Source of the DNA: Cryptomeria japonica
Taxonomy: Eukaryota > Streptophyta > Pinopsida > Cupressales > Cupressaceae
Reading direction: 5' to 3'
Assembly: GCF_030272615.1 (NCBI RefSeq)
Contig: NC_081408.1
Span: forward strand, 68,510,546 to 68,574,545
DNA: 64,000 nucleotides
In this document: one piece after another, positions 1-11,120 of the stretch
Position numbering within the stretch: the first letter of the stretch is position 1
Layout of the letters: the number at the start of each line of letters is the position of its first letter
The notes under the pieces: generated by a model
The model's input: only the letters and a program-made list of their open reading frames with translations
The model's database searches: none
Told to the model about the DNA's origin: nothing
Made by a program: the position numbers and the translations under genes

Positions 1-458
1 AGAGGTTGCTTGTTGTCAAGGATTATCACATAGGGATAAAGTCAAAAAAGCCTTCTTTGAGAAGATCTAAAAGAGGATAATCTAGTGTTTTAAAAGAATT
101 ATGAAGCAAAGTTGTGTAGTCCCAAGATGAGAAGATCAAAACAAAATCATCCATGTAAGGTGAATCTTGATAGAAAATAAGTGGATTAATTTTCCTTGCG
201 AAAAAGTTGGAATTCAATGGTGTCCTGGGTCTGACATGCATGATTTCCCAAGTTCACAACTGGCATGGTGAATAGATAAAAGTGAGCATTTAGGATGATT
301 GTTTTTGCATGAATAGACACCGCCAAGTAAAGTGATTTTGCTTATAAATATGATAAGGTGGTAGTTAAATTAGTAGAAGAGAAAAGAATCCTCTTTTCTT
401 TTTGAAGAGCGGTTTTTCATCACTAAAGAAGATGGTGTTTGAGCAGTATCATGTATCA
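1..458. other. No recognisable gene; short unassigned flank
   Basis: This stretch lies to the left of the repeated block that begins near 459. A minus-strand open frame of 71 codons (241 to 26) is present, but I recognise no domain in it and its length is within what chance allows. No LTR end, tRNA-like primer site or inverted repeat is visible. Confidence 0.5.
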
Positions 459-1910
459 GTTTCAAATTTCAAATGGGTTCTTCTGTAAATGAAATGTATT
501 CGGTTATTTGATAGAAGATAGCTTTTGAAGTTAATACAAATATAATTTCAAAATCCTTACTCTCCTATGTATGATTTTATCTTCTTTTCAGTTAATGGAA
601 TCAAGGGTTTCATTTGCCTGTTGTATTGTTATGATGTATGTAATTTTTGATTTCATGCTTTAATCCAAGGGGTTAATTAAAATTCTTGAATGAAATTACA
701 GAAGGATAAAGCTTGTACTAGGATTTGATAAGCAGTTCAGGTAAGAAATTGCAAATAAAATGATATTGTAAGGCGGTATTGTTTAAGATTTAATTAGCTA
801 TTAGATAAATTTCTATCAAGTTTTAGTGATATTTCAGAAACTCAGAGCCCATTGGAGTAAGGCATTGTTATATGCTAGAAGATGTCTTAAGGTTATCAAT
901 TTCTTGTTTATTTCACTTATGGTTTGTCATAAATCATTAAAATCAAGACATATTTCCAAGTTTTTTATGTATGTTTGAGTTGTCCTACTATCTCATGCTC
1001 CAAGTAAGGTAGAGGATCATGAAAGAATTTGCCATTCTTGAGCATTCTCCCTGTTGTTGAGCCTGTATATGAGATTATCTGCTTTGTTTTAGCATAATTC
1101 ATGAGTGTGGCATAGAGATCACAAATTTGCTAAGGGATCACCCTCTTGGGTCTTGCAGAGCCCAAAGTGTAGAAGGATTAGAAGAATCCTTGTTAGTTGG
1201 ACCAAGTTCTCAAGGATTTGAATAGTTGGAGTTGGCTTCTCCACAAGTATTTGAAGAATCAACTTGGTTTTTGCCTCTCGTAGTGTAAACCCATTTGGGA
1301 ACCAACAGGTCCATTGCATGGATTGGTAAGAATGGCTCATGCTTTTTCCCCAAATTCATCATTGAGGATAATGTTGATGAAGAAGTCGGCCAAAAAGTTG
1401 ATGTAGAGATTTAAATTCAAATAAGGCCAACTAGGGCCTCAAGTGCTGATAATTGTATTAGAGTTACTGCTAATGTTGGAGGTTTCAAAAACTAAGCAAA
1501 TTGGTTTTCCTTGTAATTTTGGAGTTTCAAAAACTCAGAAAAATAGTCTTCCTTGTCACTTAAAGCATATAGGAGGGCCACGAAAGTGGAATGAGCTATA
1601 CCATGTGGATGTCAAGGTGGTTTAGGTGAGAAAAAAAATCAAAGTTTTGACAAAATATAGTTGCTAAAACCTGGCTTATTATTAAACCACTCCAAGATGG
1701 GTGTAAAAAGAAAGCAAGCAAATAATAAATGGTTTCTATAGGGTGTATTGACTTATACCTGGAAATCCATGAGAAGAATCATCGCCTTGCCTTTATGTAC
1801 ACTGTGTAGGATCATCATTAAAGGGGTTCAGGTTCCTACATATGTAATTCATTTATCTTATGTTAGCTTACATCTTATATGAAGGTCAATCAAATGGCTC
1901 ACTACCTTGC

Positions 1911-2095
1911 ATAGACAAGGCACCAAACTGTTTGAAAAATAATCTCAAAGAAATGTGTTCTCATGGTGATGGAATGTCATGACAATTCATAGTAATTTGA
2001 CTGTCATGGAATTCCATCACCATCATTGCATTCCATCACCATGAGACCGCATTTATTTAAGGCATTTTTTCTGACAGTTCATTACCTTGTCTACG
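1911..2095. repeat. Long imperfect palindrome (hairpin), copy 1
   Basis: Left arm begins ATAGACAAGG and runs through CTCATGGTGATGGAAT. The right arm is its imperfect reverse complement, ending near CCTTGTCTA. Arms are about 70 to 80 bases around a short loop. A 17-base segment (ATTCCATCACCAT and neighbours) is duplicated in the right arm of this copy only. The second copy is at 26277-26442. It could be a MITE or a hairpin small-RNA precursor; sequence alone does not decide. Confidence 0.7.
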
Positions 2096-2382
2096 TTACC
2101 ACATTTTTCATGCATTGCTTATATTGGTCAAAATAGTGCAAAACATATATTCAACATAGCTAGGCAATGTTCATTCGGATCACAAATTTTCTAATTACAT
2201 ATAGAAAATTTTAATATCCCATAGGTTAATTTTGATTTTTACATGTAATTACATATAGAAATGTATAATATCCCATATAATATCCCATACCTTGGCAATG
2301 TTTACTTATAATTTCATATAAAAATGGTTAATATCCCATAGGTCAATTTTAATTTTTACATATAATTATAATATCCCATTTA

Positions 2383-2387
2383 ATTAT
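2383..2387 (+). repeat. Left target duplication ATTAT of LTR copy A
   Basis: ATTAT precedes the LTR start at 2388. The same five bases precede LTR copy B (26792-26796) and follow it (34539-34543), so both LTR copies derive from one insertion event. Confidence 0.7.
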
Positions 2388-3863
2388 TATAGACGTATAA
2401 AAATGGCCACTCTCCTAAATGAATATTTAATGTTCATTTTATTCTCATTCAGGTCTATTTACTTAAATCTAATTTAATTAAATCCTCCACATTCCTCTAT
2501 TTGATTAAATAAATTATTTTATTTATTTATTTAAATTCACCTAAGCCTTTCATGTCATTTAATTGAATAAACCTTTTTATTTAATTAAATCCCCTCTCTC
2601 TCCTTTTAATTAAATTTACATTTAATTCAATTGTTCACTTCAAATAAATAAATCTAATTTATTTAAATCCCCCACTTGCATCTATTTTATTGAAATAAAG
2701 CAATTTATTTTAAATAAAATTACCTGCCATCCACTTGCATTCTCCTACATCTCCCACTTACCTCCTAACCCTCTTTCTAGATTCTTTTAGAACCCATCTA
2801 ATCCTAATCAATTAGCCTAAACCCTTCAATTATCCCCTTTCCCTAACTTTGAGGATGTCACTTCTCAAATTTGAAGGAAAGTCTTCCAAAGGCATTAAAG
2901 CCTCTATTCCTTCAACAAGCTAACTTGTCGAGTTCCCCCAAATTAGGAAGGACTCTTACAAATTTGTCCCCAAAGTCTTCCAAACCATTAATGGTTAACT
3001 AACCTTTTTGGCATGGTTAGAGACTTTTTGCCTAACTCAACCCTCATCTAACTATAGGGTTTCATCAAGCATTCATTGCTTTGACCATGGTTATCCCTTT
3101 AACCATTGCACAAGAGTTTATCCTTTGGGTAAAAGCTTTATCCAATGGGTAATCTTAACCTAACCTTAACCCTTACCTTCTAAGGTAGCCATGAGGTCTT
3201 CTCAAGCATTTAATACTTCTTACATCTCCTCTCAATCGGTCTCTTGTTGACAATTGTCACCATTTCATTGGTGATAATTGTAAACATGGATTGATAACTT
3301 TCAATCTTGGCCCTTGATAGGATCATCCAATCTTGACCCTTCATTGCCCTGTTTTTCCTATAAATAGAGCTCCCATTCCTCCATTTCATATCCAAGTCTT
3401 TAGCATCAAACTTATAGACATTTTACTAAGCATATAAATCATCTTTATATAGCATTTAGCCTCTCTTTGATAGAAATAATCATAACATCTTTATTTATAT
3501 AATCATGGTAGACTAGTATGATATGCTAGGATAGTTTTCTACTAATCCTTTCATCTTATCATCATATGCATGCTAGTTTAGTTCTTATTTTATTAACATC
3601 ATGCACATTAGGATTGCATTCATGTTAGATTGATCAAAGCATCCCTCATTCTCATGATTTTCATCCCTAAGTCACTTTGCTCAGTGATTTGAGAGAAAAG
3701 GCATTGGCTTAAGGGGTCTTGTGAGATAAAGAACAATGGAACATCCCTTGGGAAGTTGAGCTATTCCATATAGCTCCATAACTTGCACCAAGAGTCCCAT
3801 TAGTGTGTGGACTAGTCATGATTTCATAAATTTCATTTCATTGCACCACTTTTTCTGCATACA
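2388..3863 (+). mobile_element. 5' LTR (copy A) of the Tat element, about 1476 bp
   Basis: It begins TATAGACGTATAAAAATGG, equivalent to the TGTAGAC start of the related LTRs at 17133, 26797 and 36467, with G changed to A in the terminal TG. It ends TGCATACA just before the primer binding site. A TATAAATA box lies at 3359-3366. Its right two thirds match 33390-34538, the corresponding part of LTR copy B. Confidence 0.85.
3359..3366 (+). promoter_or_regulatory. TATA box of LTR A
   Basis: TATAAATA followed by GAGCTC, in a context conserved in LTR B (34033-34040), in the solo LTR at 36467 (box at 37429-37436) and, reversed, in the solo LTR at 39735 (40189-40196). Conservation of box and flank across copies supports promoter function. 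Confidence 0.7.
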
Positions 3864-3867
3864 TTTC

Positions 3868-3885
3868 TGGCGCCCACCATGGGGC
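3868..3885 (+). promoter_or_regulatory. Primer binding site, tRNA-Lys type
   Basis: TGGCGCCCACCATGGGGC begins four bases after the LTR terminus. It is complementary, with one mismatch, to the 3' end of plant tRNA-Lys as I recall it (ending GGGCGCCA). The position directly after the LTR supports the call. Confidence 0.8.
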
Positions 3886-3973
3886 ATAACCCCATTTATC
3901 AAATCATTTTTGATGGAGCACTAACTTTGTAGGTATATGGAAAACTTGAATCAGCACGTGGAGAGCATCCTCT

Positions 3974-4204
3974 AGCGCTTCCGGTCATTACTTTGGTGCA
4001 TCTCGCGGACTGTTTAGTGTGTTTAAACTATCTTTTAACGCATCAAGACTTAACTTTAGCGCATAGCATTTATGCTATTTCCTGTAGGTCCCGACACTTT
4101 AATACATCAGCCTAGCGCATCCAAACAACAACTTTGTGCATTTGGGCCTTCAGCTAGCACATTAGTCTTATTCTATAGCGCATAGGTTCCATTCTGTAGT
4201 GCAT
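3974..4204 (+). repeat. 21-bp-phased AGCGCAT word array, block 1
   Basis: Heptamers resembling AGCGCAT start at 3974, 3995, 4016, 4037 and 4058. After one 7-bp loss they continue at 4114, 4135, 4156, 4177 and 4198. Each is separated by exactly 14 unconserved bases. Variants include AGCGCTT, GGTGCAT, AACGCAT, AGCACAT and AGTGCAT. Only the word and the 21-bp period are kept, so this is not an ordinary tandem repeat. Confidence 0.85.
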
Positions 4205-5721
4205 AGAAAACACAGATAGAAAAACACAGTTGTAACCGAGATAGAGAATTAGACTTGTAAAAGTCCACTATAAAGATTTTTATCACTAATAGGTTTTTCT
4301 GATTGCAGGTAACTAATTCTTGTTTGCAGGTTGGGAGAATTGTCTTTTACTAAATGTTAGGCTTTTGACTAAATTTTTAATTTCTAACTTTGTTAAGTTA
4401 GTCATTTCAAGGTTTTCTTCATTTCCTTGTTAAGTAAAATTGAACTCACTTTTCATTTTGGAGTACCTAAAAAGAACAACAAATTAAAAACCATTTTCTT
4501 GCTTTCTTAGGAAGAAAACACTTTATTTTGAGGGTTAAAAGGAACAAGACAAACTTTACTTTTGCAAATATTTTAAAAAGAACCTCACCATCCTTTGGTT
4601 TTTAAAAGGATTCACTTTACTTTGCAAGTTAAAGAACCTCATTTTTCCAAGAATTTTTAGGCAAAGCAAAAGAGGGAAGTCCTTCCCCTTTATCGAATTC
4701 ATTTTGTTGACCATAAACAAAAAATTTGTTTTGTTGACCAGGATTTCATTTACTTAGATTAAAAAAATCATTGATTTGAGAGTTAAAATAAACATCATGC
4801 TTTTTGGAGCAACATCTCCAAATAGAAGTTAGCAAATCATTGTCTTGAAGGCTAAAAATAACCTTATTTGTCTTGTCTCGAAAGTGGAAGGTATATGCTC
4901 TCCCCTTAATTTGGTGACCAAAAATCCAAACCACTCTTATGCTTTATTCATTTCAAGTGCTTATTTCCTTTAGCAGTCCTGCCCTCCCGAGGAGCTAAAA
5001 ACTCTTAAAGCCATTACGACCGGTGTGAAGGGAACAACCTAAGTGGGAAATGACTTTATTGCCAAGTGTTTTAACCCACTATAATCAAAAGTGGAGGATG
5101 ATGAAAGTCCCTTTCAACGGTTTCACGCAGGGATTAGCCTTCCTCTAGTATCTTTATGATACGTAAAGCCTTTGTTCTAAAGGTTAGGAAGCCTCTCGAG
5201 GGAGTTTATCACTGATGGCCAAACAGAAAGCTTGATTATGAACCTTAGAAATAAAAACCTTGAACTAAGTCAGTATCCAGACATCTTTAATATCATAGTG
5301 CAAGGGTGGGGAAGAGTCCTCCCCCAATATTTCTCACCATATATCTTCCAAGATAGCTACTCAATTGTGAAACAATTCACTTTGAGTTAATTTCTGGCAA
5401 AAGGCAAAAAAATGGGCGCCCCTCAGGGCGTGACATGGTTGTTTGAGCTGATAGAGTATCGAGACTAGTGGGCTATGATATTGTTGATGACCCTTGAATA
5501 AAGAGTATGATTGAATTGTATTATTTGTATCCAAACTTGTTAAAACATTGGGGATTTGAACACATCCTTACAGAACATACACTCTTTGTTTAGAATAGGC
5601 AAAAATGGTTGTCTTTTTCATGTTGTGTTTGCATTTTATACTTCAAAAAATCATCTATCAAAGTTAAGAAAGTGTTAAAAATTCTAGGAAAACCCTCAAA
5701 TCAAACCAAACAAGGCAGTTT
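4205..5721. other. Non-coding leader of the Tat element
   Basis: No gene is visible. The stretch is AT-rich with polypyrimidine and polypurine runs and short frames without recognisable domains. A small GC palindrome (GCGCCC CTCA GGGCG) sits near 5415-5432. The region lies between two blocks of the phased word array and is best read as the untranslated leader upstream of gag. Confidence 0.55.
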
Positions 5722-5992
5722 AGTGCATAGGAGTAACATCCTAGCGCATCTGAAGCAAAGTTTAGTGCATCTGAAGCAAAACTTAGCGCATCTAAAGCAA
5801 ATCTTAGCATGTCTGAGCTTAAAATCAGCGCATCCATTCTTAGAAAGAAAGCATATGTCATCAAAATATTTGACATCTAAACAGTAGCGCTTCTTAGGGA
5901 CATATTAGCGCATTGAAGCATCAACCTAGCGCATTGGGGGCAAATAGTAGCGCTTTAGGTCTAAACATTAGCGCATACTCGGACCAGATTAG
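5722..5992 (+). repeat. 21-bp-phased AGCGCAT word array, block 2
   Basis: Words start at 5722, 5743, 5764, 5785, 5806 and 5827. After one slip of minus 4 they continue at 5886, 5907, 5928, 5949, 5970 and 5991. The last word is split by the copia insertion: joining the bases either side of that insertion restores AGAGCAT in exact phase (5991 onto 10985). The spacer is 14 nt and variable in sequence. Confidence 0.9.
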
Positions 5993-6426
5993 TGTTGAAA
6001 TGTGGTGACTGATCAGCAAAGTACTGTACACTCCAGCACGTATCCTTGCCGGGGTCTGGGGCCGAGCCTGGCCTCGGGCAGGGCTTCGGGGGCGGTAGCC
6101 CTCGAGAAAAAAAAAATTTTGCCATTTTTCGTTGATGAAAACCGACATTGTAATAAAACCCTAAAAAAGGCCGACTTTATTTGTTGCCCTAAAAATGCAT
6201 GTTATAAGCGGCTAGGATGCTTAAAGCATTGCAAGGTTGATGTACTGCTTTTGCTGGATAATAACAAAGATTGGACGGCTGTGTATGGTGGACGTAACCC
6301 ATTCTGGGTGAACCACATTAAATCTCTGTGTTATCTGTGTCCTATTTTATTTCTTTATCTTTTGTATTTAAATCTACATATAATTGTTAGTTCATATTTG
6401 CTTTGGATCTGCTTGAAACCCTAACA
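5993..6426 (+). mobile_element. Copia 5' LTR (434 bp)
   Basis: It starts TGTTGAAATGTGG and ends CCCTAACA. It is homologous to 10550-10981 throughout, with substitutions concentrated in the GC-rich segment around 6050-6110. Confidence 0.95.
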
Positions 6427-6428
6427 AT

Positions 6429-6440
6429 TGGTATCAGAGC
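6429..6440 (+). promoter_or_regulatory. Copia primer binding site, initiator tRNA-Met type
   Basis: TGGTATCAGAGC lies two bases after the 5' LTR. This is the standard plant copia primer site complementary to the 3' end of initiator tRNA-Met. Confidence 0.95.
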
Positions 6441-6486
6441 GAGGTTTTTTGTAAATTGGTAGGACTTTCAGATTTGAGTGGGAGCA

Positions 6487-9400
6487 ATGGAGGATTTCAA
6501 ATTCAAGGTCGAAAAGTTTAACGGCCAAAATTATCAGTTATGGAAAATGCAGATGGAGGATTACCTGTATCAAAAGGATTTGTGGCGGCCATTGGAAGAA
6601 AAGGCAAAGAAACCGACCACAATGTTAGATGAAGAGTGGGACATTTTAGATAGAAAGGCACTGGGATCCATTCGATTGTGCCTTGCGTCGTCTGTAGCAT
6701 TCAATATAACAGAAGCAAAAATGACTGTAGATTTGATGGCAATATTGGCTAAGTTGTATGAGAAACCCTCGGCTTCGAATAAGGTATTTCTTATGAAGCG
6801 TTTGTTTAATTTGAAAATGAGTGAGGGAGGATCTATAGCGGAGCACTTAAATGAATTTAATACAATTACTAGTCAATTGTCTTCGGTAAAAATTACCTTT
6901 GCAGAAGAGGTTAGGGCTCTCTTGATTTTATGTTCTTTGCCAGAAAGCTAGAATAGCTTGGTTATGGCTGTAAGTAACTCTGTCTCTGGTAAAAATACTT
7001 TGGTATTTGATGATATTGTTGGTGTTATCCTAAGCGAGGAAATGCGAAGGAAAAGCACAGGTGAGACTTCAACATCATTAGGTAGTGTTTTGAATGTGGA
7101 GAACAGAGGAAGATCAAAGGAAAGAGGAAAAGGCCCTAGGAATGAGAAGTCATGAGGGAAGTCAAAGAAAGGACGCTCTCAATCTAGAGAAAAGAAATAT
7201 TGCTGGTACTGCGGAAAGCCTGGTCATCTAAAGAAAGACTGTTGGTCTCGAAAAAACAAAGAAGGAGACAAAAACGAAAATGACAGTAAGGAAGCTAATA
7301 TTGCAAGTAATACTTTACAAGATGCTTTAATCTTATGTTTGGATAATGTTAATGATTCTTGGGTAATAGATTATGGGGCTTCATTTCATGCTACACCCCA
7401 TAGAAAATATTTTCTAGATTATGTTCAAGGTGATTTTGGACAGGTATATTTGGGTGATGATGAGCCTTGTCAAATTGTTGGAAAAGGAAAGATAAAGATC
7501 AAGCTGCAGAATGGTAATGACTGGTTTCTGCAAGAGGTAAGACATGTTCCTAATTTAAGAAGAAATTTAATTTCTGCAGGGCAATTAGGTAGTGAAGGCT
7601 GTATAGTTACCTTCTCAGATAGTATGTGGAAGGTCACTAAAGGATCATTAGTAGTAGCTAAAGGTGCAAAGGTAGGCACATTATATCTGTGTACTGGTAA
7701 CACTTACTCTACCTTAGCTGCTACAGATAAAGTTACTGTAGGGACAACAATAATAAATGTTGCAAGAACATATTTGATAATGTTGCACCATAGGCTTGGG
7801 CACATGAGTGAGAAAGGGATGAAAATCCTTCACTCCAAAAATCTATTGCTAGGACTAAAGAAGATTAATTTAGAGTTCTGTGAAAACTGTGTTTATGGTA
7901 AACAAAAAAGAGTCAGATTTCTCAAGGTTGGGAAAGAGAAGAAGAGTGAGAAGTTAGAGCTTGTACATTTAGATGTATGGGGACCAGCTTAGGTATCATA
8001 TCTTGGTGGCTCTTGTTATTATGTTATTTTTATTGATGACTCAACCAGAAAAACATGAGTATATTTCCTAAAACAAAAATCAGATGTTTTTGAAACTTTT
8101 AAGAAATGGAAAGCTTTGGTTGAGAATGAGACAGGAAAAAAGTTGAAGTGTCTCAGATCGAATAATGGAGGTGAGTATTGCAGCAAAACATTTGAAGATT
8201 ATTGTTTCTTAAATGGGATTCAAAAGCAGAAGATAGTTCCAGGAACTCCACAGGAAAATGGTGTGTCAGAGAGAATGAATAGGACTATCATGGAACGTGC
8301 GAGGAGCATGAGATTGCATGTTGGATTGCCCTTACATTTTTGGGCAGATGTTGTACATACTACTGTCTATTTGATAAATAGAGGACCTTCAACCCCTTTG
8401 GATGGTGGTATTCTAGAGGAGGCATGGACTGGTAAAAAGGTAAAATATTCTTTTATAAAACCTTTTGGTTGCGAAGCTTTTGTCCATGTTGATAAAGAAA
8501 ATAGAACCAAGCTTGATGTTAAATCTTAGAAATGTACCTTCATTGGATATGGGATAGATGAATATGGCTATCGGTTATGGGATTTTGAAAATAAGAAAAT
8601 AATTAGAAGTAGAGATTTTATATTCAATGAGAAGGTTATGTATAAAGAACAGATGCAGAAAAAGAAGCATGAACATGACAAACAAGAATATGTGGTGTTG
8701 GATGAGATTCCTGAAAATGAAATGCCACAGGTACCTGATGCTCAACAACAACAGATTGTCCCATAAACTCTTGCAAGTGTTAGATGTTCTACGAGGACAA
8801 GTAGACCCCTTGAAATATTTTCTCCTTCTTTGTATTCTATTTTATTAACAGATTTTGGTGAACCAGAAGAATATGAACAAGCAATGCAGGTAGATGCCAA
8901 ACAACAGTGGGAACTAGGCATGAAAGAGGAGATAGACTCCTTGATGAAAAATAAGACTTGGGACTTAGTCCCTTTACCTGCAGAAAAAAGAGCCTTGCTT
9001 AACAAATGGGTTTATCGGCTAAAGGAGGAGGAAGGAGGTCAGAAAAGATATAAGGCCAGACTTGTGGTAAATGGTTTTGCACAGAAAAAGGGTATAGATT
9101 ATGATGAAATATTTTCTTCAGTTGTAAAAATGACTTCAATTAGAACTGTACTTAGTCTTGTGGCTGCAGATGATTTACATCTTGAACAATTAGATGTCAA
9201 AATAGATTTTCTCCATGGATATTTGGAGGAGGAAATTTACATGTTGCAACCACAGGGATATGAGGTCAAAGGTAAGGAGAACTTGGTGTGCAGGTTGAAG
9301 AAAAGTCTGTATGGCCTAAAGCAAGCACCCCGACAATGGTATTTAAAATTTGATAGTTTCATGGCTGAACACGGTTATCATAGATGTCATTCTGATCATT

Positions 9401-10413
9401 ATGTATATTTTAAGAGATTTGATAATGGCAGTTATATTATCCTATTACTTTCTGTTGATGGCATGCTTGTTGTTGGGTCTAACATGCAACATGTAAATGA
9501 TCTTAAACAGAAATTAGCCAGGTCATTTGCTATGAAGGATTTGGGTGCAGCTAAGCAAATTCTCGGTATGAGGATTACACGGGACAGGAAAAATAGAACC
9601 TTGAATTTGTCCCAAAGTGAGTATATAAAGAAGGTGTTGAAAAGATTTAACATGCAGGATGCAAAAGTAGTTAGTACACCTTTGGCTAGTCATTTCAAAT
9701 TGACTAAAGAGATGTGCCCAAAGGCACAGGAAGAGGTTAATAAAATGTCTAACATCCTGTATTCATTAGCTGTTGGTAGTCTGATGTATGCAATGGTATG
9801 CATAAGGCCAGATATTGCACATGCAGTGGGAGTTGTGAGCAGGTTTATGAGTAATCTGGGTATGGAACATTGGAATGCTGTGAAATGGATTCTTCAGTAT
9901 TTGAAAGGAACTACTTCGAAGGCATTATGTTTCAAAGGATCTAATGCTGCTCTAAGTGGATTTGTTGACTCTGATCTGGTGGGTGATATTGATTCATGGA
10001 GGAGTACTACAGGGTATGTTTTTACTATAGGGGGAACTGTAGTCAGTTGGATTTCTAGGCTACAAAAGGTTGTTGCACTTTCAACCACTGAATCTGAGTA
10101 TGTTGCTACTACAGAAGCCAGCAAGGAGATGATTTAGTTGCAATGTTTTCTGGAGGAATTGGGTCAGACACAAGAGGATAGCCCATTGTATACTGATAGC
10201 TAGAGTGTCATTCATCTTGCGAAGAACTCTGCTTTTCATTCAAGGACAAAGCACATTCAGCTCAGGTACCACTTCATCCAGACTGTTTTGGAGGAGGGTC
10301 AGTTACGGCTTGAGAAAATTCACACAAGTGAGAATCCTGTCGATATGTTCACAAAGGTAGTTCCACAGGAGAAGCTGATTTCTTCATCAGTTTCTATTGG
10401 TCTTCTTGATTGA
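6487..10413 (+). pseudogene. Ty1/copia gag-pol polyprotein, inactivated by point mutations
   Basis: One frame runs from the ATG at 6487 to the TGA at 10411-10413 (about 1309 codons) with no frameshift. Order: gag (to about 7150), CCHC zinc knuckle (7201-7242), protease (near 7360), integrase HHCC and core (about 7780-8530), RT (about 8870-9720) and RNase H (about 9950-10340). In-frame stops lie at 6949, 7153, 7990, 8056, 8527, 8764, 10135 and 10201. Key residues are also lost: the protease D-S-G reads DYG (7369-7377), the second integrase aspartate reads N (8161-8163), and the RT YVDD reads SVDG (9451-9462). An intact frame with substitutions only suggests slow decay under base-change pressure. 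The start was chosen as the first ATG after the primer site, opening a typical copia gag (MEDFKFKVEKFNGQNY). Confidence 0.93.
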
Positions 10414-10495
10414 TAATTGTGAAATTTATACCAGTCGAGTCCTAGTGTTTTATCCAGCGGATGTTGCATGTACAGTGGTGTCGTGTAGTATCAGT

Positions 10496-10549
10496 CTCCA
10501 AGTGGGAGATTGTTCGGTGTGGAGCCTGATCAATCTCCAAGTGGGAGAT
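10496..10549 (+). promoter_or_regulatory. Copia polypurine tract, duplicated
   Basis: CCAAGTGGGAGATTGTT occurs immediately before the 3' LTR, where plus-strand priming is expected, and again about 38 bases upstream. The downstream copy abuts TGTTGAAAT at 10550 and is the functional position. The upstream copy also runs into a TGTT, so it looks like a duplicated tract-LTR junction. Confidence 0.75.
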
Positions 10550-10981
10550 TGTTGAAATATGGTGACTGATCAGCAAAGTATTGTACACTCAGCACGTATC
10601 CTTGCCAGGGTTCGGGGCTGGGTCGGGCCCCGGGCAAGGGTTCGAGGGCGGCAGCCCCCGAGAAATTTTTTTTTTTGCCGTTTTTCGTTGATGAAAACTG
10701 ACATTGTAATAAAACCCTAAAAAGGCTGACTTTGTTTGTTGCCCTTAAAATGCATGTTATAAGCGACTGGGATGCTTAAAGCATTGCAAGGTTGATGTAC
10801 TGTTTTTGCTAGATAATAAGAAAGATTGGACGGCTGTGTATGGTGGACGTAACCCATTCTGGGTGAACCACGTTAAATATCTGTGTTATCTATGTCATAT
10901 TTTGTTTCTTTATCTTTTGTATTTAAATTTGCATATAATTGTTAGTTCATATTTGCTTCGGATCTGCTTGAAACCCTAACA
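10550..10981 (+). mobile_element. Copia 3' LTR (432 bp)
   Basis: It starts TGTTGAAATATGG and ends CCCTAACA, followed by the ATTAG target duplication at 10982-10986. Confidence 0.95.
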
Positions 10982-10984
10982 ATT

Positions 10985-11120
10985 AGAGCATAACCGTTAC
11001 TAAAATAGCAGAAGTCAAAACATTGTTTTATCACGTCACAAGGGCAACTTAGTGCATTGGTTGTGTCAAACAGCGCATTTAAGTCAAACTTTAGCACATC
11101 CAGTTTATGTCTTAAAGCAT
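10985..11120 (+). repeat. 21-bp-phased AGCGCAT word array, block 3
   Basis: The array resumes after the copia element. AGAGCAT at 10985 straddles the target duplication. AGTGCAT (11051), AGCGCAT (11072), AGCACAT (11093) and AAAGCAT (11114) follow, each exactly 21 bases apart from 11051 on. Confidence 0.85.

Larger units (their letters stand above)
459..2387 (+). repeat. Dispersed/duplicated block, copy 1 (matches 24835-26796)
   Basis: The sequence from the GTTTCAAATTTC at 459 up to the LTR start at 2388 recurs nearly base for base at 24835-26796, with scattered substitutions and small indels. Homology stops abruptly on the left in both copies. It ends with AT-rich runs containing the word TAATATCCCAT, which form the left arm of a foldback element that is complete around the second copy. 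I see no convincing coding sequence; the short open frames at 1119-1340 and 1443-1625 are not conserved protein families I know. Confidence 0.85.
5993..10981 (+). mobile_element. Full-length Ty1/copia retrotransposon inserted in the Tat leader
   Basis: It has two LTRs (5993-6426 and 10550-10981), an initiator tRNA-Met primer site, a polypurine tract and a single-frame gag-pol. The flanking duplication ATTAG lies at 5988-5992 and 10982-10986. Total length is 4989 bp. The LTRs differ at many positions and the polyprotein has eight in-frame stops, so the insertion is old and inactive. Gag and integrase resemble the TNT1-like (Tork) group; I hold that lineage call loosely. Confidence 0.95.

Noticed and set aside
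5405-5435. GGGCGCCCCTCAGGGCG as a second primer site or terminator
   Set aside because: No LTR end precedes it, and a short GC hairpin has no established role in this setting.
5609-5887. Open frames on both strands across the AGCGCAT array giving heptad peptides (for example LAHLKQ repeats)
   Set aside because: A 21-bp period produces heptad peptides in any open frame. Neighbouring array blocks are full of stops and spacers are not codon-conserved, so this is a by-product of the DNA period.
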